From: Serratia sp. H1w
GTDB lineage: Bacteria > Pseudomonadota > Gammaproteobacteria > Enterobacterales > Enterobacteriaceae
Length of the DNA stretch: 64,000 bases
Assembly (NCBI RefSeq): GCF_000633355.1
Contig: NZ_AYMQ01000063.1
Location: 1-64,000, forward strand
Direction: 5' to 3'
Shown: positions 38,427 to 46,904 of the stretch, piece by piece
How positions within the stretch are numbered: position 1 is the stretch's first letter
How the letters are laid out: every line of letters starts with the position of its first letter
Position numbers and translations under genes: made by a program
Notes under the pieces: model-generated
Database searches by the model: none
What the model saw: the letters and a program-made list of their open reading frames with translations, nothing else
What the model was told of the DNA's origin: nothing

Positions 38427-38468
38427 CATAACTATAGAGACTTTTCTGCTTTATTTCAGTACAAATTA

Positions 38469-39365
38469 TTACAACTTCAGTTGCTCAGCCCACTCGCGGA
38501 ACGCTTTGCCTTGCGTTGGGTGACGCAGACCATAAGTCACAAAAGCTCGGAGATAGCCTAGTTTCTCACCACAGTTGAACGACTCCCCTACCAACTCCAT
38601 CGCTTCTACTGGCTTGTGCTTCAGCAGTTCGGCAATCGCGTCGGTCAGTTGGATACGGCCCCAAGCACCTGGCTGGGTTTTTTCCAGAATCGGCCAGATG
38701 TCTTCACAGAGCACATAGCGACCTACGGCAGAATAATTGGACTTCAGCTGCACTTCACGGCTTGGCTTCTCGATGATCGAAGTCATACGTGAGCTTTCCC
38801 CTGGTTTGAGGGTCGTAGTCTCACATTCAGCCACCGAGTAGTCATACAGCACATTTTCATCTGCAGCTTGTACCAATACCTGGCTCAGCCCGGTCTCTTC
38901 AAAGCGGGCAATCATATGCGCCAGATTGTCTTTCTGCATATCGGCTTTGGCGTCATCCAGCAACACGTCCGGTAGTACCACCACAAAAGGTGAATCGCCT
39001 ACCAGCGGTTTGGCACACAGTACTGCATGCCCCAACCCCTTTGGTTGGCCTTGGCGGACGTGCATCAAGGTTACGCCCTTCGGCGTGATGGACTTCACTT
39101 CATCTTGCAGTTGACGCTTGACGCGCGCTTCAAGCATCGCCTCAAGCTCGTAAGATGTGTCGAAATGGTTTTCGATCGCGTTCTTCGAGGAGTGGGTAAC
39201 CAGAATGATTTCCTTGATCCCGGCGGCTACGCATTCGTTGACGATATACTGGATCAACGGCTTATCGACGATCGGCAACATCTCTTTCGGGATCGCCTTG
39301 GTCGCAGGCAACATGCGCATACCCAGACCAGCAACAGGAATGACGGCTTTCAACTTCTTCGACAT
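38469..39365 (-). CDS. galF: GalF: GalU paralogue, UTP-glucose-1-phosphate uridylyltransferase-like
   Basis: 298 residues. Core [45 protein letters not shown] and VLPDVLLDD. The stretch [18 protein letters not shown] is diagnostic of GalF rather than GalU (which has [15 protein letters not shown]). In E. coli, GalF has little catalytic activity and is thought to modulate GalU and UDP-glucose supply. Position 14 is Met as in GalF, but the following Arg is the GalU residue, so some activity is possible. AGAGGA precedes the ATG. It lies 46 bases after galU. Confidence 0.9.
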   Translation of the reverse strand: MSKKLKAVIPVAGLGMRMLPATKAIPKEMLPIVDKPLIQYIVNECVAAGIKEIILVTHSSKNAIENHFDTSYELEAMLEARVKRQLQDEVKSITPKGVTLMHVRQGQPKGLGHAVLCAKPLVGDSPFVVVLPDVLLDDAKADMQKDNLAHMIARFEETGLSQVLVQAADENVLYDYSVAECETTTLKPGESSRMTSIIEKPSREVQLKSNYSAVGRYVLCEDIWPILEKTQPGAWGRIQLTDAIAELLKHKPVEAMELVGESFNCGEKLGYLRAFVTYGLRHPTQGKAFREWAEQLKL

Positions 39366-39411
39366 GGTGTTCCTCTTAAAATCTTGTGGTCGTGCTAACC
39401 GACTAAGGCAA

Positions 39412-40311
39412 TTATTTGCTGTTCAGGGTTTCTTTCATCCACTGGGTGAAATTTTCGCCCTCGGAAGCATGGCGCAGGCCATACTGTACAAACGCCTTCA
39501 TATAGCCCAGTTTGTCACCGCAGTCATGCGATTTGCCCGTCATATGAAAAGCTTCAACCGTTTCCTGCTGCATCAGCATGGCAATCGCGTCGGTCAATTG
39601 GATTTCATCGCCTGCACCCGGAGGGGTTTTCTCCAGCAACGGCCAGATATCCGCTGAGAGCACATAACGCCCGACGACGGCCAGGTTAGAAGGCGCAACT
39701 TCACGCGCAGGCTTTTCTACTACGGCTGTCATTGGTGTACTTGCACCCGCGGCTAATGCCACACCACCACAATCGACCACACCATATTTGGAAACATCCT
39801 CTTCCGGCACTGGCTCAACCATAATCTGGCTGAAGCCGGTTTGCTCGAAGCGCTGGATCATTTTGGCCAGGTTTTCTTTCTGCAGATCGGCGGTGGAGTC
39901 ATCCAGCAATACGTCCGGCAGCAGCACCACAAATGGGTTATCCCCAATCATCGGTTGCGCGCATAACACCGCGTGGCCCAGCCCTTTGGCTTGCCCCTGG
40001 CGAACCTGCATCACCGTAACATCTGGCGGACAGATGCTTTTCACCTCGGCAAGCAGTTGGCGCTTTACGCGAGCTTCCAGCACAGCTTCCAGCTCAAAGG
40101 AGGTATCAAAGTGGTTTTCAATCGCGTTCTTCGATGAGTGCGTCACCAGTACGATGTCCTTGATACCAGCCGCAACGCATTCGCTTACGATGTACTGAAT
40201 CAATGGCTTATCGACCACCGGCAACATTTCTTTAGGGATCGCCTTGGTTGCAGGCAGCATACGGGTGCCCAAACCTGCTACTGGGATAACGGCCTTCAAT
40301 CTTTTTTGCAT
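39412..40311 (-). CDS. galU: GalU: UTP-glucose-1-phosphate uridylyltransferase
   Basis: Makes UDP-glucose, the WcaJ donor and GalE substrate. 299 residues from the ATG at 40311; a frame opening with TTG at 40329 is less likely because the GGTGGA ribosome site lies inside it. GalU-type motifs: [51 protein letters not shown], and [15 protein letters not shown]. It is the first gene after the intact JUMPStart (40436-40473), which places UDP-glucose supply under the same RfaH control as the capsule genes. Confidence 0.93.
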   Translation of the reverse strand: MQKRLKAVIPVAGLGTRMLPATKAIPKEMLPVVDKPLIQYIVSECVAAGIKDIVLVTHSSKNAIENHFDTSFELEAVLEARVKRQLLAEVKSICPPDVTVMQVRQGQAKGLGHAVLCAQPMIGDNPFVVLLPDVLLDDSTADLQKENLAKMIQRFEQTGFSQIMVEPVPEEDVSKYGVVDCGGVALAAGASTPMTAVVEKPAREVAPSNLAVVGRYVLSADIWPLLEKTPPGAGDEIQLTDAIAMLMQQETVEAFHMTGKSHDCGDKLGYMKAFVQYGLRHASEGENFTQWMKETLNSK

Positions 40312-40435
40312 AAATTTTTCCACCGACAAATAACAAGTAAGTGTAACAGAGCCAGGAAAAGTGGTTGACCTAACATCTCATCGATTTTTTAACTATAAAA
40401 AACAATTAGTTAGATTTCGATAATGACGTTTCAGG

Positions 40436-40473
40436 CACGCTACCGCCCTTGGCTTGCAGCTACCAATGCACTG
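40436..40473 (-). promoter_or_regulatory. JUMPStart element with ops (RfaH recruitment site) upstream of galU
   Basis: Minus-strand 38-base match to JUMPStart, ending in the exact ops core GGCGGTAGCGTG (40436-40447). It lies 125 bases before the galU start and about 2.3 kb before wza. RfaH loaded here would ride through galU-galF and the whole export/assembly operon of about 22 kb. The surrounding divergent region (40312-40975) contains no other gene. Confidence 0.92.
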
Positions 40474-40626
40474 TAGACAATGTTTGAACTGACAAGCGTG
40501 CGCTAAGTCGCAGGCTTGTAGATGAACCCAGGGTTCTGTTCAGAATGTAATGAGAGGCAAGTCGCAGAATAGGGAAAAGGCGGTACCTTCCTGGCCAAGT
40601 GGTCAGTCTTGCTATCATTTATAGGA

Positions 40627-40640
40627 TGCTAAGATTCTTA
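40627..40640 (-). promoter_or_regulatory. RcsAB-box-like site
   Basis: Minus strand TAAGAATCTTAGCA matches 10 of 14 positions of the RcsAB consensus TAAGAATATTCCTA, including the whole TAAGAAT half. A -10-like TATAAAT follows three bases later, which is closer than usual for activation, so the promoter assignment is open. A second, poorer match (TAAGGATACTCGAT, 9 of 14) lies at 40704-40717 on the plus strand. The Rcs phosphorelay controls colanic acid and many group 1 capsules, so the location fits. Confidence 0.4.
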
Positions 40641-40975
40641 TACTATTGACCCGGTGAAACAAGTCTTACTGGCCGCATTAGGACCTTTTCAGAATAAGAC
40701 TACTAAGGATACTCGATTTTTAAGATTTTACTCGCTTAACCTCTTTATAACAAATTGATTATAATAACTATTATCTAAGTGCAGGATTTATAAGCAGCTA
40801 TTTGCCCCGGTTTTCTGTTGTTAATCGCTAATGACTGGATCCTGGCGCTGATTAAACATTCTGCTGTCATCGATTACCCGCAGCCCGTGTGGATTTAAAG
40901 TTGAATTCCACTCTCTCAGCGTCCATCATTCTCAATGCGGCATAAGCCGTCGAACTAAAAGGTGAAATTAGGCGT

Positions 40976-42562
40976 ATGGAATGGATCGCAGATCCAACAA
41001 TTTGGGCCGGCTTGGCCACCCTGGTTGTACTGGAAATTGTACTAGGCATTGACAACCTGATCTTTATCGCCATTTTGGCGGAGAAATTACCTAAGAAACA
41101 ACGTGATAAAGCCCGCATTGTCGGTCTTTTGCTGGCGCTGGTGATGCGCCTGGTGCTGCTTGCCTCAATATCTTGGCTAGCCACCCTGACCAAGCCGCTG
41201 TTTGTGGCTATGGGGCACGCTTTCAGTGGTCGCGATCTGATTATGCTGGTTGGTGGTATCTTCCTGCTGTTTAAAGCCACCATGGAGCTTAACGAGCGGC
41301 TGGAGGGGAAAGACGAAGAACATCACGGGCCACGGAAAGGGGCCCGGTTCTGGCCGGTAGTCGCACAGATTGTGGTTTTGGACGCCGTCTTCTCACTAGA
41401 TTCGGTGATCACCGCCGTCGGGATGGTCGATCATCTGGCCGTGATGATGATCGCGGTATGTATCGCCATTGGTTTGATGTTGCTGGCCAGCAAGCCGCTC
41501 ACGCGCTTTGTGAATGCCCATCCAACCATTGTTATTCTGTGCCTCAGCTTCTTGCTGATGATTGGTTTCAGCCTGGTGGCCGAAGGCTTTGGCTATGCCA
41601 TTCCGAAAGGTTATCTCTACGCAGCGATCGGTTTCTCTGTGATGATCGAAGCCCTGAACCAGTTTGCCCAGTTTAACCGCCGCCGTTTTCTTTCCAAGGT
41701 GCGGCCTTTGCGTGAGCGTACCGCGGAAGCCGTGTTGCGTATGTTAAGCGGCAAGCACGAAGAGGCCGAGATCGACAGCCATTCGGCGCATCTGCTGGCA
41801 GACAGCTATAACGATAATGGTGAAATCTTTAACCAGCAGGAACGTCACATGATCGAACGGGTGCTGGGTATGGCACAGCGCACCGTCAGCAGTATCATGA
41901 CCTCGCGTCACGATGTGGAATACCTTGGGCTAAACGGTCCTCTGGATAAATTGACGCAGCTATTGGAGAAAAATCAGCATACGCGCATCGTGGTAACGGA
42001 AAATAGCGCCAGCGATGAGCCATTAGGGGTGATCCACACTATTGATGTGCTGAAGCAGCAGTTGCAGCAATTACCACTGGATCTGCGGGCGTTGGTGCGC
42101 CAACCCCTGATCTTCCCGGAGCAGTTAACTTTGCTCTCTGCGCTGGAGCAGTTCCGCCAGGCCAAAACCCACTTTGCGTTTGTGGTAGACGAGTTTGGTT
42201 CGGTCGAAGGGGTGGTCACTTTAACCGACGTGATGGAAACCATCGCCGGTAATCTGCCAGAGGCCGATGAAGAGGTTGATGCACGCCATGATATCCAGCA
42301 AACCAGCGAAGGGTACTGGATTGCCAATGGCCATATGCCGCTGGAAGACCTGGTGTTGTATGTGCCACTGCCGATAGAAGAAAAGCGGGAATATCATACC
42401 CTGGCAGGTTTGCTGATGGAGCATTGCCAGCGTATTCCACGCGAAGGTGAACAACTGAAGATTGGCGACTATCTGTTTGAACCGCTGGAAATCAGTAGCC
42501 ACCGTATCGTCAAGGTGAAGATCACGCCGCTGGCGGCACCTAGCGATGAAGACGAAGAGTAA
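40976..42562 (+). CDS. yegH: YegH: TerC-family membrane protein with CBS and CorC/HlyC domains
   Basis: 528 residues, close to E. coli YegH, which lies beside wza/asmA there too. Residues about 1-235 are a TerC-type membrane domain ([42 protein letters not shown]). A CBS pair follows (about 305-425, [35 protein letters not shown]), then a C-terminal CorC/HlyC transporter-associated domain (about 440-520, [14 protein letters not shown]). It is probably an ion exporter; the substrate is unknown. It is convergent with dcuC and divergent from galU. Confidence 0.93.
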   Translation: MEWIADPTIWAGLATLVVLEIVLGIDNLIFIAILAEKLPKKQRDKARIVGLLLALVMRLVLLASISWLATLTKPLFVAMGHAFSGRDLIMLVGGIFLLFKATMELNERLEGKDEEHHGPRKGARFWPVVAQIVVLDAVFSLDSVITAVGMVDHLAVMMIAVCIAIGLMLLASKPLTRFVNAHPTIVILCLSFLLMIGFSLVAEGFGYAIPKGYLYAAIGFSVMIEALNQFAQFNRRRFLSKVRPLRERTAEAVLRMLSGKHEEAEIDSHSAHLLADSYNDNGEIFNQQERHMIERVLGMAQRTVSSIMTSRHDVEYLGLNGPLDKLTQLLEKNQHTRIVVTENSASDEPLGVIHTIDVLKQQLQQLPLDLRALVRQPLIFPEQLTLLSALEQFRQAKTHFAFVVDEFGSVEGVVTLTDVMETIAGNLPEADEEVDARHDIQQTSEGYWIANGHMPLEDLVLYVPLPIEEKREYHTLAGLLMEHCQRIPREGEQLKIGDYLFEPLEISSHRIVKVKITPLAAPSDEDEE

Positions 42563-42578
42563 ATCCGGCAACCCAAAC

Positions 42579-42683
42579 GGGCGCTGCATGCAGCGCCCCT
42601 ACAATTGGCAACCGATACAGTTTTGTTAGCAGGCACCCGCCTTGGGTGCCCAGCAATCTCAATGGGCGCAACATGCAACGCCC
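42579..42683. repeat. Cluster of three palindromes between convergent yegH and dcuC
   Basis: Three stems in 105 bases: a perfect 20-base palindrome GGGCGCTGCATGCAGCGCCC (42579-42598), a seven-base-pair stem GGCACCC/GGGTGCC (42632-42650), and GGGCGCAACATGCAACGCCC (42664-42683). The outer two belong to a family also found at 46804-46835 and 57869-57888. The position between two converging genes suggests bidirectional termination. Confidence 0.7.
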
Positions 42684-42705
42684 ACGGTTGGCAGTTTCAA
42701 CCTAC

Positions 42706-44061
42706 TTACAGATGCACCGGCACCAGCAATTCCGTAGCAACAATCACCACCACCAGCCCGACAATCACCGGTACCGAGGTACGCTTGACCACTTCGAACG
42801 GGGAGATTTTTGCCATGCCGGAAACCGCCACCACTACGCCAGAAACCGGCGAGAGCGTACGGCCCAGGTTGGAGGCTTGCAGCATCGGGATCACCAGATA
42901 AGCCGGGTTAACCCCCATCTGGGTAGCCAGTTTCGGGATCAGCTCAACAAACGCATAGAACGGCGCATTACCAGAGCCGGTCGTCATCGCCGCCAGCATG
43001 GTGATCACCACCAGCACCAACATCATGATGATGCCACCAGTGCCAAACGATTGTGCCAAATCAATCAAGCCGCTGATAAAACCGACGGTGCTTAAGCCTT
43101 GGGCAAACACCCCTGCCGCGACCAACAGCATGACCACGCTGGCGAACGCATCGGCCATGCCGCGGTATGCCACTTCCAAACCGGTAAACACCGTTTTGGC
43201 ATTGAAGCTGCGAATAAATTCAATCACCGCAGCCATGAACATACAAATCACCAACACGGTAATGATATGCAGCTCAGGACCCCATTTACCGTCAAAGACC
43301 AGCACCCCGAGGATCGGGGTAAATGGCAAGATGGCGTAGAAGCCAGGTGCGTTGGTCGTGATTTCACTCACGTCCATAATATGGTGCTGTTCGTTGGCTT
43401 TGCGATCGAGATAGCGCTGCCAGAAGAAGTGGGCAATCGCCATACAGATAATGGCCGCTATGGAAATCGGTAAGGTGGTTTTGAAAGCAAAATCCACCAG
43501 CGGCATTTCGGCCGCCTTGGCTGCCAGCACTACATCACCCGAGGTAGGTGAAAGGATAATGGCCGCCGGAGAAGCACAGATTGCCGCCGCCGCACCACGG
43601 CTGATCCCGACGTTGACCATCAGCGGGAACAGCGTTGCCATCAGTAACACGCCCAGCCCTGTCGCCGAAGAAACGGCCAGTGACATCAGGCAAGCGACAA
43701 AGTAGGCCGCAATCATCAGCAAGTAAGGGGAGTTGATCATCTGCAGTGGGCGGGATGCCAGTTTTACCACCACGTCATTGGCACCGATGTGCGTCATATA
43801 CGCGGCAAAACCACACAGCATCATAATCATCATGCCGAGACCGCCACCGCGGCTCATCAGCAGGATTTTCACATATTCGAAAATGTCGGTGGCGCGCCAC
43901 CCCGTCGAAGTTGCACTGGCGGGCAGCAGATTTTTGCCCATAAATGCACTCACCGTCAGCAGCACCAGGCCACCAACCATTAACACCCCAGTGGCAGAAT
44001 AGCCTTTGATGATGTAGCGGCCAACCAGCACCGCCACCAAGGCCCCAATCAGAAGTTCCAT
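42706..44061 (-). CDS. dcuC: DcuC: anaerobic C4-dicarboxylate transporter
   Basis: Inner-membrane succinate/fumarate carrier of the DcuC family, 451 residues with about twelve helices. Many stretches equal E. coli DcuC as I recall it: GGLGMMIMMLCGFAAYMTHIGAND, SSATGLGVLLMATLFP, SPAAIILSPTSGDVVLAA, TTGSGNAPFYAFVE, and MLQASNLGRTLSPVSG. The start follows GAGGAATTACA. The 44062-44641 region upstream is shared with the polyol operon and carries CRP-like sites. An FNR site was looked for but none matches the consensus well. Confidence 0.94.
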   Translation of the reverse strand: MELLIGALVAVLVGRYIIKGYSATGVLMVGGLVLLTVSAFMGKNLLPASATSTGWRATDIFEYVKILLMSRGGGLGMMIMMLCGFAAYMTHIGANDVVVKLASRPLQMINSPYLLMIAAYFVACLMSLAVSSATGLGVLLMATLFPLMVNVGISRGAAAAICASPAAIILSPTSGDVVLAAKAAEMPLVDFAFKTTLPISIAAIICMAIAHFFWQRYLDRKANEQHHIMDVSEITTNAPGFYAILPFTPILGVLVFDGKWGPELHIITVLVICMFMAAVIEFIRSFNAKTVFTGLEVAYRGMADAFASVVMLLVAAGVFAQGLSTVGFISGLIDLAQSFGTGGIIMMLVLVVITMLAAMTTGSGNAPFYAFVELIPKLATQMGVNPAYLVIPMLQASNLGRTLSPVSGVVVAVSGMAKISPFEVVKRTSVPVIVGLVVVIVATELLVPVHL

Positions 44062-44385
44062 TGTAATTCCTCGATTTAATTATTTTATTCCGGCTCATCG
44101 CCCGATCGCAGCCGAATAACGCCACACTCTGCCGAAAATCAGTACAGGATATTATGACATTCATCAAGGTTGCGGGGGGAAACTATCAACAAATTGTGAA
44201 ATTACCAGCCAGGTCGCTTTTGCACGATATGTGAGCAGCCTTCCCCCTTGGATGGTCGAGGTCAGAGATCGCTAACAAACTGCCCAGCACAGGGCACCGC
44301 ATTAGCAGGAAATAAATAACTTATTTAATTTCAATGAACTAACTAATTCACCCCTCCCCTGACTTGCACAAAACCTGCACAACAT

Positions 44386-44451
44386 TGTGATCATGATCTG
44401 AATTTGTAGAATCTTTACGCTAGATGTTAACAATGTGTGAGTTTGATCAAA
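44386..44451. promoter_or_regulatory. Two CRP-like sites in the dcuC/polyol-operon divergent region
   Basis: TGTGATCATGATCTGA (44386-44401) and TGTGAGTTTGATCAAA (44436-44451) each keep the TGTGA half-site with a TC-containing partner six bases away, as in CRP operators (TGTGA-N6-TCACA). They lie between dcuC (minus) and the dehydrogenase gene (plus). Catabolite control of the sugar operon is expected, so at least one is plausible. The second overlaps the perfect palindrome GTTTGATCAAAC at 44441-44452. Confidence 0.45.
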
Positions 44452-44485
44452 CAAATGTTTTCTCCAGTTTGGTTATATGATCGCC

Positions 44486-44601
44486 AATGTTCACGTTGTC
44501 ATTTTTAGTCTGGTGCTAAAACTTATGCATAACATGATGAATGATAAAACTTAAATAAGTCTTACCCTTTTTATTTTTCTAAAAATGACAACGTCAACAT
44601 T
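44486..44601. promoter_or_regulatory. 23-bp inverted repeat pair upstream of the polyol operon, candidate operator
   Basis: Arms 44486-44508 and 44579-44601 are inverted copies matching at 22 of 23 positions, separated by 70 bases. Each arm contains GACAACGT, whose central CG step is common in LacI-family operators. The second arm ends 40 bases before the dehydrogenase start codon. Two inverted operators for the LacI-type regulator encoded at 52567-53571, possibly looping the promoter between them, are the simplest reading. An mRNA hairpin is the alternative. Confidence 0.5.
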
Positions 44602-44641
44602 AATTTTTATATCGCTATCAAGCCTGATAATGGAGAGGAAA

Positions 44642-45709
44642 ATGAGTCAGTTACCCGAAAAAATGAGCGCGGTAGTTTGCCATGGCCCGCAGGATTACCG
44701 TTTTGAACAAGTCCCTACCCCGCTGCCTTTAGCCAAGGAGTTGGTGATCAAGGTCGAAGGCTGTGGGATCTGTGCCGGTGATTGTAAATGTAAAAACGGT
44801 GCCCAAATGTTCTGGGGTGAAAATCCTTGGGTGAAACCGCCGGTGGTACCCGGCCACGAATTTTACGGCCGCATTGTTGCCATGGGAGAAGGTAGCGAGC
44901 AGAAGTACAAGATCGGCGAACGCGTTATCGCTGAGCAGATCGTCCCCTGCTGGGAATGCCGTTACTGTAAGTCCGGCAGCTATTGGATGTGTGAGACCCA
45001 CAATATCTACGGCTTCCAGAAGGACGTCGCCGAGGGGGGGATGTCGGAATACATGCGTTTTTCCGCCAACGCCATCGTACACAAGATCCCGGAAAGCCTC
45101 AGCCATGAAGATGCGGTGCTGATCGAGCCAATGGCTTGTGCCATCCACACCGTTGCCCGTGGGGACATCCAGTTAGACGACGTCGTGGTGCTGGCCGGTG
45201 CCGGGCCGTTGGGTCTGTGTATGGTGCAGGTTGCCAAGCTGAAAACGCCGAAAAAACTGATCGTGATTGATGCCATCGACGAGCGTTTGGAACTGGCGAA
45301 AGCGTTCGGTGCCGATGTGGTGATCAACCCGCTCAAGGAAGATGCCGATAAAATCGTCAAAGCGTTAACCGATGGCTACGGCTGCGATGTTTACATTGAA
45401 GCGACCGGGGCACCGATCGGCGTTACCCAGGGATTGCAGATGATCCGTAAGCTGGGTCGCTTTGTCGAGTTCAGCGTGTTTGGCAAAGAAACCACTGTAG
45501 ACTGGTCAATTATCGGCGATCGCAAAGAGCTGGATATCCGCGGTGCACACCTTGCCCCCTACAGCTATGAAATTGCCATCGATCTGTTTGAACGCGGCCT
45601 GGTGACCTCCAAGGGCGTGGTGACCCACAGTTACTCATTAAAAGAATGGGATCAGGCATTTGCTCTGGCCGATTCAACCGATTCCATCAAGGTTATTTTG
45701 GTTCCTTAA
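44642..45709 (+). CDS. Zinc-dependent polyol/alcohol dehydrogenase (MDR family)
   Basis: Medium-chain dehydrogenase, about 355 residues from the ATG at 44642, which follows GGAGAGGAAA; 19 upstream in-frame codons lie within the promoter region. Catalytic zinc ligands are in CGICAGD and GHEFYG. The structural zinc site is CWECRYCKSGSYWMC. The NAD-binding loop is LAGAGPLGLC. It resembles sorbitol/threonine dehydrogenase-type enzymes. As the first gene of an operon with an L-xylulose-type kinase and UlaE/AraD-type epimerases, it probably oxidises an imported pentitol (xylitol or L-arabinitol) to L-xylulose. Substrate assignment is inference. Confidence 0.85.
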   Translation: MSQLPEKMSAVVCHGPQDYRFEQVPTPLPLAKELVIKVEGCGICAGDCKCKNGAQMFWGENPWVKPPVVPGHEFYGRIVAMGEGSEQKYKIGERVIAEQIVPCWECRYCKSGSYWMCETHNIYGFQKDVAEGGMSEYMRFSANAIVHKIPESLSHEDAVLIEPMACAIHTVARGDIQLDDVVVLAGAGPLGLCMVQVAKLKTPKKLIVIDAIDERLELAKAFGADVVINPLKEDADKIVKALTDGYGCDVYIEATGAPIGVTQGLQMIRKLGRFVEFSVFGKETTVDWSIIGDRKELDIRGAHLAPYSYEIAIDLFERGLVTSKGVVTHSYSLKEWDQAFALADSTDSIKVILVP

Positions 45710-45840
45710 TATTGAGTGATTAGTTTTAAGCAATAACATTACGCCTTTTATGGCGAGGCCGACCTCTGGCCGCTAACGACACAATTATTATAAATAACAC
45801 CGAAAGAAAGACACCGACCCTACAACAGGAGAATCACCTT

Positions 45841-46758
45841 ATGTTTTCATTTATCAAGAAAACCTTACCCGTAGTGTTGGCCGGCGGCATGTTGCTGGCC
45901 AGCCAATCGGTATTAGCCAAGCAGATCACCATTGGCGTTTCATTCCAGGAAATGAATAACGATTATTTTGTCTCAATGAAACAGGCATTAGAGCAGGCTG
46001 CCGGTGATATTGGCGCCAAGCTGTATATTGCCGATGCCCATCATGACGTCTCAAAGCAGATTAATGATGTGGAAGATATGCTGCAAAAGAAGGTCGATAT
46101 TTTACTGATTAACCCGACCGATTCGGTTGGCGTGCAGTCGGCGGTGATCTCGGCCCATAAAGCCGGGGCGGTGGTCGTGGCGATCGATGCCCAGGCCGAA
46201 GGCCCGCTGGACTCCTTTGTCGGCTCGGAAAACTATGATGCCGGTTTCCAGGCGGGTGAATACCTGGCCAAATCCCTGGGCAACAAAGGCAAAGTGGCGA
46301 TCCTGGATGGTATCCCGGTAGTGCCGATCCTGGAACGCGTGCGCGGCTTTGAGGATGCCATTAAGAAACACCCGGAAATGAAGATTGTCACCAAGCAAAA
46401 CGGCAAACAAGAGCGTGATACCGCGCTGACCGTAACCGAAAACATGCTGCAATCCACTCCCGATCTGGCCGGTATCTTCAGCGTCAACGATGTGGGGGCT
46501 TTAGGCGCACTGGCAGCCATTGAGAGTAACGGTGCCAAGGTCAAGTTGGTCAGCGTCGATGGCCAGCCAGAAGCGATTAAAGAGATTTTGAAAGCCAACT
46601 CGCCGTTTATCGCCACCTCCGCACAATTCCCACGCGATCAGGCACGTATTGCCTTGGGCATTGCTCTGGCCCGCTATTGGGGTGCCAACGTCCCGGCCAC
46701 CATTCCGGTGAAAGTGAAGCTGATCGACAGCAGCAACGCCAAGGGCTTTAGCTGGTAA
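45841..46758 (+). CDS. RbsB-like periplasmic sugar/polyol-binding protein
   Basis: Solute-binding component of a ribose-type ABC importer, 305 residues. A signal peptide of about 26 residues ends at SVLAKQ. The mature part has the type I periplasmic fold: ITIGVSFQEMNNDYFVSMKQAL, DILLINPTDSVGVQSAV, FVGSENYDAGFQAGEYL, and FSVNDVGALGALAAI. AGGAG precedes the ATG. It serves the ATPase and permease encoded downstream. Ligand probably the pentitol or pentose metabolised by this operon. Confidence 0.9.
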   Translation: MFSFIKKTLPVVLAGGMLLASQSVLAKQITIGVSFQEMNNDYFVSMKQALEQAAGDIGAKLYIADAHHDVSKQINDVEDMLQKKVDILLINPTDSVGVQSAVISAHKAGAVVVAIDAQAEGPLDSFVGSENYDAGFQAGEYLAKSLGNKGKVAILDGIPVVPILERVRGFEDAIKKHPEMKIVTKQNGKQERDTALTVTENMLQSTPDLAGIFSVNDVGALGALAAIESNGAKVKLVSVDGQPEAIKEILKANSPFIATSAQFPRDQARIALGIALARYWGANVPATIPVKVKLIDSSNAKGFSW

Positions 46759-46803
46759 GCGCCCGGCCTCGAAACGATGGCATCGGGGCAAGCAAGATTC
46801 GCT

Positions 46804-46835
46804 ATGTAGGGGCGCGGCATACTGCGTCCCTACAT
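46804..46835. repeat. GGGCGC-type palindrome between binding-protein and ATPase genes
   Basis: A 12-base-pair stem (ATGTAGGGGCGC with GCGTCCCTACAT, one G-U) around an eight-base loop, in the 146-base gap after the binding-protein gene. It is related to the palindromes at 42579-42683 and 57869-57888. At this place it may stabilise the upstream mRNA or attenuate readthrough, giving more binding protein than ATPase. Confidence 0.6.
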
Positions 46836-46904
46836 AATGAGCCGGTTGAGGTTGATACCCGATCGATTTCGCAACGGTGGGTATAAAACCCGGAGGAGTT
46901 AACC

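Noticed and set aside
44441-44452. GTTTGATCAAAC as an FNR site for dcuC
   Set aside because: FNR needs TTGAT and ATCAA halves four bases apart; here the halves overlap with no spacer.
45007-45360. Long antisense open frames within the dehydrogenase and sugar-transport genes
   Set aside because: These are shadow frames typical of GC-rich genes; the plus-strand frames carry the conserved motifs.
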